From Symploca sp. SIO3C6 (GTDB taxonomy: Bacteria; Cyanobacteriota; Cyanobacteriia; Cyanobacteriales; Coleofasciculaceae): a stretch of DNA of 64,000 nucleotides. Location: NCBI GenBank assembly GCA_010692425.1, contig JAAHHJ010000014.1:124001-188000 (forward strand). The letters run 5' to 3'. The notes under the pieces were generated by a model. The model was not told where the DNA came from, did no database searches, and saw nothing but the letters and a program-made list of their open reading frames with translations. Positions 9,301 through 16,725 of this stretch are shown piece after piece. A program made the position numbers and the translations under genes. How positions within the stretch are numbered: the stretch's first letter is position 1; every line of letters begins with the position of its first letter.

Positions 9301-9417
9301 GCCCAAGGCTGGATACTTACTCCCGATGGCACTATTATGCTAACGGCTACACCACCGAATATTATACCTCAAAGTCCTGGATTAATCCATTCTCACTGTC
9401 GCCTATCTTCAAAATAG
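6382..9417 (+). CDS. Two-partner secretion exoprotein (filamentous haemagglutinin-type TpsA)
   Basis: The 1011-residue protein starts with a signal peptide (hydrophobic stretch WFLQGSSLLCLLAANPIAAQ) and then the haemagglutinin activity (TPS) domain to about residue 250: ITPDNTLPNN, the FHSFKHFSV signature, and TNLFLINPHGIMFG. The rest is beta-helix-forming repeats (GNAGDISI, GNAGNISI, GSGGDITV) to about residue 860. The tail carries a conserved NPCAIEEGKIAGGSSLIVTGRGGLPP-type segment seen in many cyanobacterial haemagglutinin proteins. It should be exported through an Omp85-type TpsB pore and form an extended surface fibre. No TpsB gene lies in this window. ATG at 6382 is preferred to TTG at 6370. 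It is tightly coupled to the PPC gene and convergent with the next gene, with one base between. Confidence 0.88.
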   Translation: MQLSPLQLWFLQGSSLLCLLAANPIAAQITPDNTLPNNSVVTTNGDILQIDGGTRAGDNLFHSFKHFSVGTGETAFFNNLTDIQNILSRVTGDLGSKIDGILKANGTTNLFLINPHGIMFGANASLDLGGSFFASTANSINFADGTQFHATDTNSPPLLTVTAPIGLGLGTNPANITNQPGDNQLKLQVPNGQTLALIGGEVKLNNASLKAPEGRIEIGGLAAVGNIAFNNDGSLSFPENIARADVSLANGTVVEVSGGGGGTINFNVANLEIVDSNSRISAGIKENQGSASSQAGDIQINATGDVIVTGGVDNETLGEGDAGKILVNARNLTIAGDGRLRSQSTATGDAGDIIIEVNETVKLIEGGKIRNELGRESSGHGGDINISSDLLLIEAFSKKDQPQIRTQIGGAGDSGTINIDTEELSIIGPNDSGSHGITANTGGAGDGGDINITVDGTLTITDDGKIQSNVSRSRTTGNAGDISIVAESLSLRENSSISAVTKGEGNAGNISITTTGAIEIIGTSSSISTQVDRFSSTGNAGNITIHTQSLFAMDGGFVTTETKGKGDAGNIYLSATDLVELSGVDEFRRSSGLFSRTFEGAQGSGGDITVITPTLRLANSAVLNAETKSGAMGGDILVTVGVLEVLNGAQILSSGFDEGAAGNITVNATEEILLSGIDPNFNQRLAFANGQLEKKIISSIREIINNDGSQSGLLARAEGNGNAGSLTISTPDLTVRDGAQVNVSSDGSGLAGSLKVKAESIRLDNGSLRAETRAGDQGNITLKTQDIIMRRGSDITTNAILAATGGNITINTDILAALEDSDITARAVKGRGGNIKITTQAIFLSPDSEINASSQLGIDGTVTITTPEVDPTSGILELPSTPVDAESLVAKNPCAIEEGKIAGGSSLIVTGRGGLPPSADDPLPHATRVVEWASRPSPQENTVVQEQVNSPVVLRKRVQTNEQGERRYLAIEQAQGWILTPDGTIMLTATPPNIIPQSPGLIHSHCRLSSK

Positions 9418-9418
9418 A

Positions 9419-10258
9419 CTAGCGAGATTTTTGGGCAATATGAAAAGCTGAAAGATATGACAAAGAGAGCCTCCCTAGGCAATTCCTCTCTAGTACTTCC
9501 TTCAAAGCTTGAAATAAAGAATTACGCTGTTGTGGCTCTAGCATTATGTACGGCGAATAAGTACTCAAAAGCGCCAGATAATCATCAATACTATAAGTTA
9601 GTTCAGATGCCAACTGCTCGTACACTAAATCTTTAAAATAACCAGAGTTAACTACAGTTTGTCCAAATTTTTTGATGCTCTCTTCCTGTGTTACTCTATG
9701 TTCATATTTGGCAAGAGAAGGAGCATAAGTCTGATAGACTTCCTTCAAGATTTGGAAAATTTCATACTGGGGTTGTAGTGCTGTATTCCATAGCAAAATT
9801 AAAGAACCATCGTCTTTTAAAGCATTAATAACTTTTGGATAACCAATCTCAGGTGAAACCCAATGAAAAGAAGTAGCTGCCAAAACGATATTAAATTGCT
9901 GTGGCAATAAATCCCACTCTTCAAAGCTAGTATTTTTAATCTCTACATTGGGATACTGCGCACAGTTAAGTCGTGCTAACTGGCAAGCTTCCTGGTTGGG
10001 TTCAAGACAAACCATCTCCAAGCCCAATTGAGCAAAAGAAGTAGTAGCAGTACCAGGCCCACATCCGATTTCAAGGATAACAGCGTCTTGAGGAACTTGG
10101 GCTAACTCCAGAACACGACCAACTAGTTCTTGAGAATAGCGTGGTCTTACCCTATTGTAAGCATCTGCTACTGCACCATACCAGCTTTTTCTTTGTTGTG
10201 AAGTGTAAGCATCTGCTACTTGGCTGTACCAGCTTTGTTCTGATTCCGAATCCTTCAT
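9419..10258 (-). CDS. Class I SAM-dependent methyltransferase
   Basis: The 279-residue protein has a Rossmann methyltransferase core. Motif I, ILEIGCGPGTAT, lies at about residues 60-71; the acidic end of strand 2 is VCLEPNQ; motif post-II is NVEIKNTSFEEW. It resembles the Methyltransf_11 group that includes trans-aconitate and ubiquinone-type enzymes; the substrate cannot be told. The N-terminus carries a duplication: SWYSQVADAY and SWYGAVADAY are 16 codons apart and the DNA is duplicated too (period 48 bases, 10234 down to about 10154). Homologues normally have one such WYxxVADAYxxxRPxY motif, so this is probably a recent tandem duplication. The gene is convergent with the exoprotein and is followed upstream by a heptamer repeat. 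Confidence 0.85.
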   Translation of the reverse strand: MKDSESEQSWYSQVADAYTSQQRKSWYGAVADAYNRVRPRYSQELVGRVLELAQVPQDAVILEIGCGPGTATTSFAQLGLEMVCLEPNQEACQLARLNCAQYPNVEIKNTSFEEWDLLPQQFNIVLAATSFHWVSPEIGYPKVINALKDDGSLILLWNTALQPQYEIFQILKEVYQTYAPSLAKYEHRVTQEESIKKFGQTVVNSGYFKDLVYEQLASELTYSIDDYLALLSTYSPYIMLEPQQRNSLFQALKEVLERNCLGRLSLSYLSAFHIAQKSR

Positions 10259-10414
10259 GATTTACTTGTGATCTTGACTACCTAAATGTTTTCTACAAAT
10301 ACCTTTAAGCAACAAATGTTCTTGTTATGATATAAAACACAAAAAATTATGCTGCTAATAAACTATGTATAAAGGAACAGGGAACATATTTTTTATTTGT
10401 AGTCAACATTTAAG

Positions 10415-10450
10415 TATTACTTATTACTTATTACTTATTACTTATTACTT
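10415..10450. repeat. TTATTAC heptamer tandem repeat
   Basis: Five copies of the 7-base unit TTATTAC lie head to tail between the divergent ends of two minus-strand genes. The same unit occurs at 16641-16699. Such short tandemly repeated repetitive sequences are well known in filamentous cyanobacteria. Confidence 0.85.
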
Positions 10451-10454
10451 CCAT

Positions 10455-11534
10455 TCAACCTAATCTGAAAACATCAGCAAAAACTTCCTTTAAACTCGGT
10501 CTTCTCTGTTGGGAAGGCGAATCATAAACTACCATTAAAGAATCTTTATTTCCCAAATCAGGAAAGATTACCATTCCTTCTGCATAGTCTGCACCAAAAG
10601 TCAAAGGAAGGTTAAATAAAACTTCTAATTCCCCTGAATCTTGAGAGCAGATAGTATTGCCAGAACGCCCTAACGCTTGTTTATAGCGAAAGACTTTCAT
10701 CGAGCCATCTAGAACCATAGTCGGACCTGCCAAAATGATTAGGTCTTTGCCCCGTAGACACAATTCACGTATCCCTAAGCCATTGAGGTCAACAAAATGT
10801 TTCTTATATAGTTTTCCCTCTTCTCCAATTGCTTTAAGTGTTAATACTCCTGGAGTGTCTAATTCAACTTCTATTTCCAAAATAATGGCCCAACCCCGCA
10901 GCACAGGACCACGCAAACCTAGAAAAACTTGGTTTCCGTGAACAGCTAATCCTTCAATATCTAATCCATTGTCTTTAGAGGGAAGAGAAATAGAGATAAT
11001 TGGACCAAGGTGAGGATCGTGAGCTAGGGCATCTACCAGTAAATTGCCCTCTGAATTCTTTTGGAGGCTAGCTGCTGTTAGTTGCTCATCCGGCTTATTT
11101 TCTAGAGAGCAAGATTTAACTAAAGAGCCATTAACTACGGGAATACGAGCAAGTAAATAGCGGTTTAAATCTGTCTTAATTTCCGATAGTCTCTGAATAT
11201 CTTTTTCAGCTTTCTTGCCCTTAGGTTTCTTGCGCTTTGTACTGTGAGAACCGATTAGCCACAGATAATGATCTGAATAATCTATACCTTCGATGTCGAT
11301 TTCATCTTCGTCGTTAAATAGCTCCACAAACTCGGCTACCGGAAATTGCTGGTGATTAGCAAAGACATTGGCTCCAATTGGGGAGAGGCGCTCAACTGAG
11401 AGCAGCTCATCAGAAGCAACCCACAGACTACCATCAGGTGTGATGGTAGCAGCTGAGAGATCCCCAATAATTAAATCTGGAGATTTACTATTAAAGCGCA
11501 GTAGAACACGACTGAGTAAAAAACTTTCTGGCAT
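10455..11534 (-). CDS. DUF3616 domain protein
   Basis: The 359-residue protein fits the DUF3616 family, a cytoplasmic beta-propeller-like group of unknown function. Family marks are DLSAATITPDGSLWVASDE near residue 25, the repeated DIEGI / DIEGLAVHGNQVFLGLRGP (about 80 and 190-210) and GPVLRGWAIILEI. A lysine-rich loop (KRKKPKGKKAEK) lies near residue 100. There is no signal peptide. It starts 13 bases after the dnaN stop, so it is probably cotranscribed with dnaN, although no functional link to replication is known to me. The family call comes from remembered motif pattern. Confidence 0.75.
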   Translation of the reverse strand: MPESFLLSRVLLRFNSKSPDLIIGDLSAATITPDGSLWVASDELLSVERLSPIGANVFANHQQFPVAEFVELFNDEDEIDIEGIDYSDHYLWLIGSHSTKRKKPKGKKAEKDIQRLSEIKTDLNRYLLARIPVVNGSLVKSCSLENKPDEQLTAASLQKNSEGNLLVDALAHDPHLGPIISISLPSKDNGLDIEGLAVHGNQVFLGLRGPVLRGWAIILEIEVELDTPGVLTLKAIGEEGKLYKKHFVDLNGLGIRELCLRGKDLIILAGPTMVLDGSMKVFRYKQALGRSGNTICSQDSGELEVLFNLPLTFGADYAEGMVIFPDLGNKDSLMVVYDSPSQQRRPSLKEVFADVFRLG

Positions 11535-11547
11535 TACTTATTCCCGA

Positions 11548-12795
11548 TTAATTTCTCAATTGAACAGGCATGATCAAATAAGTCATCTTCAACCCACCTA
11601 GAGGAGTCAAAATTACTGGAGTGTCAGCTTCATTAATCTGAATTTGAATATCAGAAGTCGGCAGCGCTTTTAATCCATCTAGCAGATACTTGACATTAAA
11701 AGCAATTTCCAAACTTTCACCTGATATCTCTGCTGAAATTGACTCTCGCCCACTACCAACATCTTGAGCCTCTACTGATAACTCTATTTGCTGATTAATA
11801 CTATCAATACTAAACTTAACGATATTATTCTTCTGATCAGCCAAAACCGCAATCCGTTCCAACGAACTTAGCAAAGCACGTCGTTCAATCGTTATCTGGC
11901 GTTGAAACTGGTTAGGAATTAGTTTATCGTAAGCAGGATACTGTCCTTCCAAAGTACGACTAGTTAAGCGATGTTCTCCTCCTTGGAAAACAATCTGACC
12001 CTGTTCAAACTGAAGAGCAACAGTATCAGCAGCTCCTTGCATACCCAGCATTTTTTCTAGTTCCCTTAGCGCCCTAGCTGGTAAAGTTAACTCTAAAGAT
12101 GTTAGCGCAGTAGAACTAAACTCAGTCTCAGATAAATCCTCTTCATCTGTCATCTGTGCTTGCTCATTGTCTACTTCTTCCTTGATTCCCAAAGCAGTTT
12201 GTACAACTGCCAGTCGGTGTCCATCTGTAGCAGCAAATTCCAGTAAGGGTGTCTGATCATTTTCTCCCACTTGCTCCATTTTTAGGTGTACACCCGTCAA
12301 CACCTGCTTGGTTTCATCAGCGCTAGTAGCAAATAAAGAGCCCCGCAATCCTTCCATTAAGGCTTCTACTGGCAAACTCAGAGCCATTCCCTCTTCAATA
12401 CGGGGAAGCTCAGGAAAACCCTCACTTCCCATACCTCGCACTTCGTATCGCCCTGAAGTCGTAGTCAAAGTCACAACCAGACTATCGCTCTCTTGGGGGC
12501 TTTCTGTTTCTGAGGTAATCTCTTCGAGAGTAATTTCTCCATCTGGTAAGCGCGAGACGATATCATTAAGCAGCTTAGCTGGTATGGTAATTTCTCCACC
12601 TGCACTTACCTGGGCTGCGAAACTAGTTTGAATACCAAGACTAAGATCAAAAGCAGTTAGTAACACACGCTGAGTTTCTGTGTCTGCCTCCACTAAGACA
12701 TTACCCAGCACAGGATGGGTAGGGCGAGAAGGTACCGCCCGACTCACTAGTGAAAGATTAGTATTAAGGTCGCTTTGATTGCAAACAAGTTTCAT
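11548..12795 (-). CDS. dnaN: DNA polymerase III beta subunit (sliding clamp)
   Basis: The 415-residue protein is the processivity clamp that encircles DNA as a dimer and tethers polymerase III. All three clamp domains are present: domain 1 starts MKLVCNQSDLNTNLSLVSRAV, the middle domain carries FAATDGHRLAVV, and the C-terminus ends TPVILTPLGGLKMTYLIMPVQL, where the canonical ending is MPMRL. An acidic insert (EEVDNEQAQMTDEEDLSETE, about residues 210-235) interrupts the middle domain. Most bacterial clamps are about 366-380 residues; cyanobacterial ones are often longer. The start at 12795 is supported by GGGGGAGGA upstream; the longer frame to 12849 has no such support. No dnaA lies next to it. 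DUF3616 follows in the same transcript. Confidence 0.97.
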   Translation of the reverse strand: MKLVCNQSDLNTNLSLVSRAVPSRPTHPVLGNVLVEADTETQRVLLTAFDLSLGIQTSFAAQVSAGGEITIPAKLLNDIVSRLPDGEITLEEITSETESPQESDSLVVTLTTTSGRYEVRGMGSEGFPELPRIEEGMALSLPVEALMEGLRGSLFATSADETKQVLTGVHLKMEQVGENDQTPLLEFAATDGHRLAVVQTALGIKEEVDNEQAQMTDEEDLSETEFSSTALTSLELTLPARALRELEKMLGMQGAADTVALQFEQGQIVFQGGEHRLTSRTLEGQYPAYDKLIPNQFQRQITIERRALLSSLERIAVLADQKNNIVKFSIDSINQQIELSVEAQDVGSGRESISAEISGESLEIAFNVKYLLDGLKALPTSDIQIQINEADTPVILTPLGGLKMTYLIMPVQLRN

Positions 12796-12932
12796 CTGAC
12801 ATCCTCCCCCGGTAAGTCGATGATTATACCGGAGGTTTCCTAGCTTCACAACTAGCCTTTCGATACATCCATCTACTTTCTAACCCAATTTTCCACCATT
12901 GAGTTGGAAACCCCATCATCTAAAAATTGCTT

Positions 12933-13040
12933 TATAGCGCTACGCGCAAGGCTCCAGGGCAGAAGGCTCCAAGGCAGAAGGCATAATTTGACAAAGTTCT
13001 AGCGATTTAGCTTGTCCTAACCTTAATACGTACTGCTTTA
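12933..13040 (+). mobile_element. MITE-like element, copy A
   Basis: This 108-base element starts TATAGCGCTACGCGCAAGG and ends CCTTAATACGTACTGCTTTA. The ends are imperfect inverted repeats: TATAGC-GC-TACG against TATAGC-AG-TACG on the other strand. The internal word GGCTCCAGGGCAGAA is doubled. Copies B and C share over 85% of positions by eye. Confidence 0.7.
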
Positions 13041-13383
13041 ATTTGAATTGGTTGGGGTTTGCCATCCTCCTCTCCCTTGCTCCATCTCCTCCTTCTCTCT
13101 TTACTAATAGTTCCGTAAACACTACTTTTGGTAGAGTTGTCAGTTAAAAAAAAGTCATGCTAATTTAATATCCAGAATTCAAGAGTGCTAATCCACTTCT
13201 CAAAGGATAATCAAGCACTGCTTCTAGGTTAAGTCCAACCAATTTATTTATTCAACTTCAAACTATAAGACCGGGTTTATAAAACTGTATATATCTTCTT
13301 TAAGAAAGCAGAAGCTCGATTATTTTGTGTCCAAATAATCAAAGAAGTGAAGGCAAATAATAGCAGCATTCAATTTCAAAGAC

Positions 13384-13492
13384 TATAGCGCTACGCGCAA
13401 GGCTCCAGGGCAGAAGGCTCCAGGGCAGAAGGGGTGAATTTGACAAAGTTTTAGCGATTTAGCTTGTCCTAACCTTAATACGTACTGCTATA
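13384..13492 (+). mobile_element. MITE-like element, copy B
   Basis: This 109-base copy is nearly identical to copy A and in the same orientation, 343 bases further on. Its ends are TATAGC and GCTATA, both complete. The internal GGCTCCAGGGCAGAA word is doubled as in copy A. Confidence 0.72.
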
Positions 13493-13579
13493 TTACAAAA
13501 TACTATTACACAAGAGTACAGATCTCCCAAGGCTAATAACCGAGGGAGGCCTAAATTCTCAACAATCTAAGCATCTTGG

Positions 13580-14854
13580 CTATGCGGCAACAGAAAGAGT
13601 ACTTGCTGACATCTTGTCCTTGGCAGATTCGGTTCCCTTTTTATCCTTTGCAGATACTGCTTCTGAGTTGCGAGTCTTAGCAGCCAACTCCAAAATCTGA
13701 CTCCAGAGCTTTTGCACCTTTTTAGTAGTAATTTTCAGAGCCTTAGCAATCTGTTGATCACTGTAGTTTTTCTGCTTGAGTTGCAACAGCTTCCGCTGTA
13801 AACTCTCAAGTTGTCCATCAAAAATTTCCCATTGCTGATGTGACATCCCTAACTTTTGATCCAGATCCGCCCCCAACCATTGATGCACTATTTGCCAGTG
13901 GGAAGTGCGAGCGAACTTTTCCATATGGTACTTAAAACGCTGCTGTAAGTAATCCCGTTTTTTCGGTGTGAGATTCATAATCTCATCAATTTCAGGTGCA
14001 GATAAATCTTGCAGCCTCAGTACTAAGTAATTAGCACAGTCAGAGTGACCCTTTTCCTCCAAATATTGTAATAGCTCTTGGATAATGCGATCGCGCAGAA
14101 GGGCATCATGGGGATCAACTGCTTGGGCAACCAAACGCGCTCTTACCTGCTGCAATGCCCCTGAGTAACTTTGCTCTTGTGCTGCCTCGCCCTTAGAAAA
14201 CTCCACTGCTTGTTCAATATCAACAGAGGTTTCACTGGGCAAGCGTCTAGCAAAACTTTTGGCTCTGAGTATAATCAGCTGCTGGTTACCAAATCTGCGC
14301 AGATTAATAGTGCGCTTGGCATATTGCTCTGTAAACGCCATATACTCTGCCAATTCCATGCGAGTGCGGGGAGTATAGCTAACCTCCAGTTGATTTTCCC
14401 GTCGAAAGACTTTGAGGGCATCAGCATAAAACTCCTGCAAAAAGTCCTCAATCAGGTTATATCTACCAGAAAACTTTAAATTAGACTTAGGCGTTGCCAC
14501 ATGACGATAAACCATCACACTGAGGCGGCTGTGTAATTCAACTCGACCTCGCTGGGAACCGAGCTTATGGTACTCTAGGCATTTGTGCAGTCTTTGTTGT
14601 GCCAGGGTTTGTTGCCAAGAGCGGATTTGACCACTAGTTTGGATACGCAAACTCAATTGACAAATCCTTTCTACCTCAACGACAATGCGGTTGATTACCT
14701 TCAGAGTATTACTTGAGGGTGAACCAGTGTGTTCCTGTAGTTCCTTGAGCAAAAATTCCCTCAAAACCTCAGCATCAGTTTTTTCACAAGTTTCCGGATT
14801 ATTTTGTTGGTCAACGGAAATTGGATGGACAGAGGTAGAATTTAAAGCGTTCAT
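13580..14854 (-). CDS. HetZ-like regulatory protein
   Basis: The 424-residue product looks like the HetZ / HetZ-related family, DNA-binding proteins found mainly in filamentous cyanobacteria. In Anabaena, HetZ (about 400 residues) acts with HetR in early heterocyst differentiation. Recognisable blocks are RIVVEVERICQLSLRIQTSG (about 50-70), KCLEYHKLGSQRGRVELHS, and YNLIEDFLQEFYADALKVF. The C-terminal part has a helix-turn-helix-like stretch (NYSDQQIAKALKITTKKVQ, about 365-385) and a charged lysine-rich tail. The family also occurs in non-heterocystous filaments, so heterocysts are not proven. ATG at 14854 is chosen over the longer frame because TAGGGGC precedes it and the extension is unconserved in look. 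It is divergent from cpcT. Recognition is from memory; a HetZ-related paralogue is as likely as HetZ itself. Confidence 0.6.
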   Translation of the reverse strand: MNALNSTSVHPISVDQQNNPETCEKTDAEVLREFLLKELQEHTGSPSSNTLKVINRIVVEVERICQLSLRIQTSGQIRSWQQTLAQQRLHKCLEYHKLGSQRGRVELHSRLSVMVYRHVATPKSNLKFSGRYNLIEDFLQEFYADALKVFRRENQLEVSYTPRTRMELAEYMAFTEQYAKRTINLRRFGNQQLIILRAKSFARRLPSETSVDIEQAVEFSKGEAAQEQSYSGALQQVRARLVAQAVDPHDALLRDRIIQELLQYLEEKGHSDCANYLVLRLQDLSAPEIDEIMNLTPKKRDYLQQRFKYHMEKFARTSHWQIVHQWLGADLDQKLGMSHQQWEIFDGQLESLQRKLLQLKQKNYSDQQIAKALKITTKKVQKLWSQILELAAKTRNSEAVSAKDKKGTESAKDKMSASTLSVAA

Positions 14855-14979
14855 GGTAAAGCCCCTACTAGATTCAAGTGAAGAATGACAAAGACACAAG
14901 CAGCGTTTGAATGTAGTTGGGTTTGACCTTGCCAGGTTTAACCTTCTGCTGTTGTCCTACAATTTAAATTTAGAATCTA

Positions 14980-15003
14980 ATCCATCAGCATTAGCTGATG
15001 GAT
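14980..15003. promoter_or_regulatory. Perfect inverted repeat in the hetZ-like leader
   Basis: ATCCATCAGC pairs perfectly with GCTGATGGAT around the loop ATTA. It lies 126 bases before the hetZ-like start codon and could form an RNA hairpin or a protein-binding site. Confidence 0.5.
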
Positions 15004-15107
15004 GTGTCACTACCGACTTGGTCACTAGTGGGTAGATGAAACTTCTCAGGTTTATTAGTCTTTGATAAGTGTGCCAAACCTTGATGTGTAATGAATTTGG
15101 GCGATTT

Positions 15108-15143
15108 ACAGCGTTGTTAATCTCAGAAGCTTAACAACGCTGT
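15108..15143. promoter_or_regulatory. 13-bp perfect inverted repeat
   Basis: ACAGCGTTGTTAA at 15108-15120 pairs perfectly with TTAACAACGCTGT at 15131-15143 around 10 bases. No T run follows on either strand, so it is unlikely to be a simple terminator. A binding site for a dimeric regulator or a dispersed repeat are alternatives. Confidence 0.5.
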
Positions 15144-15205
15144 GGGAATGGACAATTGAGCAACTGGCTTGATTTTGCTTTAAACTCACTGAATCAGGAG
15201 AGGGG

Positions 15206-15250
15206 GAGACACGGAGACACGGAGACACGGAGACACAGAGATGGGGAGAA
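15206..15250. repeat. 9-base tandem repeat GAGACACGG
   Basis: Three and a half copies of GAGACACGG are followed by GATGGGGAGAAGATT. Related purine-rich repeats occur at 22541, 27226, 33558 and 62119, often followed by a GAT(G)ATTTT(G/T)ATGA-like tail. Confidence 0.75.
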
Positions 15251-15338
15251 GATTGTGATGTTACGCAGTAGCTGGCTAGTCTTTACTTTTTTCAGTCTAA
15301 TTAGTAAATTTAGTCCAAAATCCAAAATCTAAAATCGC

Positions 15339-15929
15339 ATGACCCATGCCACTGATATTGCTACCTTAGCCCGTTGGATGGCAGCTGACTTTAGCAACCA
15401 ACAGCAAGCTTTTGAAAATCCCCCGATGTATGCCCACATCAGAGTTTGCATGCGCCCTCTGCCCAAGTCACTGCTCAATGGTACTAGTTTATTTCTGGAG
15501 CAAGCCTATGACTACATGCTCAATCAGCCCTACCGACTGCGAGTTTTGAATATAGTGGAAGTTGGTAATGCTCTCGAAATCGAAAACTATAAAGTTAAAG
15601 AAGAAAAGCAATTATACGGTGCTGCTCGCAATCTTGAACGCCTGCAATCACTCACAGAGGGACAGTTAGAGAAACTTCCTGGCTGCACCTTCAAGATTAC
15701 ATGGACTGGTCACAGCTTCAAAGCTGAGGTTGAACCGGGCAAGGGTTGTATAGTGGTTCGCAATGGCAAACAAACCTATCTCGACAGTTCTTTTGAAGTA
15801 GATGAACACCAATTAATCAGTCTTGATAGAGGCAGAGATCCAAGCACAGATGAACTAGTTTGGGGTTCAATTGCAGGAGCATTTAACTTTGTCCGATGGG
15901 AAAGTTTCGCTCATGAAATTCAGATTTAA
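15339..15929 (+). CDS. cpcT: CpcT/CpeT-family phycobiliprotein lyase
   Basis: The 196-residue protein matches the CpcT/CpeT family closely along its length: THATDIATLARWMAADFSNQ at the start, YAHIRVCMRPLP, EQAYDYMLNQPYRLRVL, and the ending RGRD....VWGSIAGAF. In Anabaena and Synechococcus, CpcT attaches phycocyanobilin to Cys-153 (Cys-155 numbering in some species) of the phycocyanin beta subunit. The fold is a calycin-like barrel that holds the bilin. It works in the cytoplasm during phycobilisome assembly. No phycobiliprotein genes are adjacent. It is divergent from the hetZ-like gene. CpeT, acting on phycoerythrin, is the alternative; the sequence looks closer to CpcT, from memory. Confidence 0.87.
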   Translation: MTHATDIATLARWMAADFSNQQQAFENPPMYAHIRVCMRPLPKSLLNGTSLFLEQAYDYMLNQPYRLRVLNIVEVGNALEIENYKVKEEKQLYGAARNLERLQSLTEGQLEKLPGCTFKITWTGHSFKAEVEPGKGCIVVRNGKQTYLDSSFEVDEHQLISLDRGRDPSTDELVWGSIAGAFNFVRWESFAHEIQI

Positions 15930-15986
15930 TTCCCATTAATCAGTAATTACAAAAGTAGGCAAGTCTTTGTTAGAAGCAATGCAATC

Positions 15987-16559
15987 ATGACCATTACATC
16001 CCAGAAAATGACCCTTGAAGAGTATCTCAATTTTGATGATGGGACAGATACTTACTATGAATTGGTGAATGGAGAAAGGGTGGTTATGCCTCCAGAGAGT
16101 GAACTCAATAGAAGGATTTCCAGCTTCTTGTTTGCCTATTTTCTACAACAGGGAATTAGCTTCTATCGCTTGACGATGAAGACTGAAATCGTGGTCAGTG
16201 GCTCACGAGCAACAACGCGCTTACCAGATTTAATGGTACTTTCTGAGGAACTGGCAACAGCATTAGAAGGTGCAAATCGTTCTACTGTAATGGTAGATAT
16301 GCCGCCACCGATGTTAGTAGTTGAAGTGGTGAGTCCAAATCAGGAGAAACGAGATTATCGCTACAAGCGTTCTGAATATGCAGCGCGAGGCATTGCCGAG
16401 TATTGGATTGTTGACCCAATGCAACAAAAAGTTACAGTACTCAAGTGGGTTGAAGGGCTGTATGAAGAGCAAGTTTTTCAGGGTAACGAACGGATTATCT
16501 CACCAATACTGCCGGATTTAAAATTGACCAGTGATATGGTGATCAATGCTGAAAGATAA
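15987..16559 (+). CDS. Uma2 family endonuclease (DUF820)
   Basis: The 190-residue protein has the PD-(D/E)XK fold typical of Uma2: YYELVNGERVVMPPES near residue 25, RLPDLMVLSEE (catalytic Asp region, about 73-83), PPMLVVEVVSP (Glu, about 105-115), then RYKRSEYAARGIAEYWIVDP. Catalytic D-E-K positions are all present. Uma2 genes are very numerous in cyanobacteria, and their biological role is unknown despite the nuclease-like fold. The gene stands alone, 57 bases after cpcT, and could be read from the same promoter. A second, more distant member lies at 27442-28056. Confidence 0.88.
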   Translation: MTITSQKMTLEEYLNFDDGTDTYYELVNGERVVMPPESELNRRISSFLFAYFLQQGISFYRLTMKTEIVVSGSRATTRLPDLMVLSEELATALEGANRSTVMVDMPPPMLVVEVVSPNQEKRDYRYKRSEYAARGIAEYWIVDPMQQKVTVLKWVEGLYEEQVFQGNERIISPILPDLKLTSDMVINAER

Positions 16560-16640
16560 GATTGAAGTTTTCTAATATTGATTACTTGCCATTATGTGAA
16601 GTTCCTATTACCCATTGCCCACTAATAACTTCTCCCGTAC

Positions 16641-16699
16641 TTATTACTTATTACTTATTACTTATTACTTATTACTTATTACTTATTACTTATTACTTA
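16641..16699. repeat. TTATTAC heptamer tandem repeat, long copy
   Basis: About 8.4 head-to-tail copies of TTATTAC, nearly perfect. They are followed at 16711-16733 by CAATGAACAATGAACAATGAAC, a second repeat class that contains the start codon of the next gene. Confidence 0.9.
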
Positions 16700-16725
16700 A
16701 AAACAGTCCCAATGAACAATGAACA

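Larger units (their letters stand above)
12796..13579. other. Repeat-bearing intergenic region upstream of dnaN
   Basis: This 784-base stretch between the hetZ-like 3' end and the dnaN start holds two same-orientation copies of a MITE-like element (12933-13040, 13384-13492). Between them is a pyrimidine-rich run (13070-13105) next to GGTTGGGGTTTGCC, which on the other strand resembles the repeat at 22586 and 27310. The dnaN promoter must lie here or in the MITE. I see no gene; the 60-codon frame at 12940-13122 is mostly repeat. Confidence 0.6.
14855..15338. other. Divergent promoter region hetZ-like / cpcT
   Basis: The 484 bases hold two strong hairpins (14980-15003 and 15108-15143) and a 9-base tandem repeat (15206-15250). 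Promoters for both genes must lie here, but I cannot assign convincing -35/-10 pairs. Confidence 0.5.

Noticed and set aside
12940-13122. 60-codon minus-strand ORF upstream of dnaN
   Set aside because: It lies mostly in MITE copy A and low-complexity sequence and has no ribosome-binding site.
16641-16699. Tandem TTATTAC array as a CRISPR-like array
   Set aside because: Units are 7 bases without spacers; this is a short tandem repeat.
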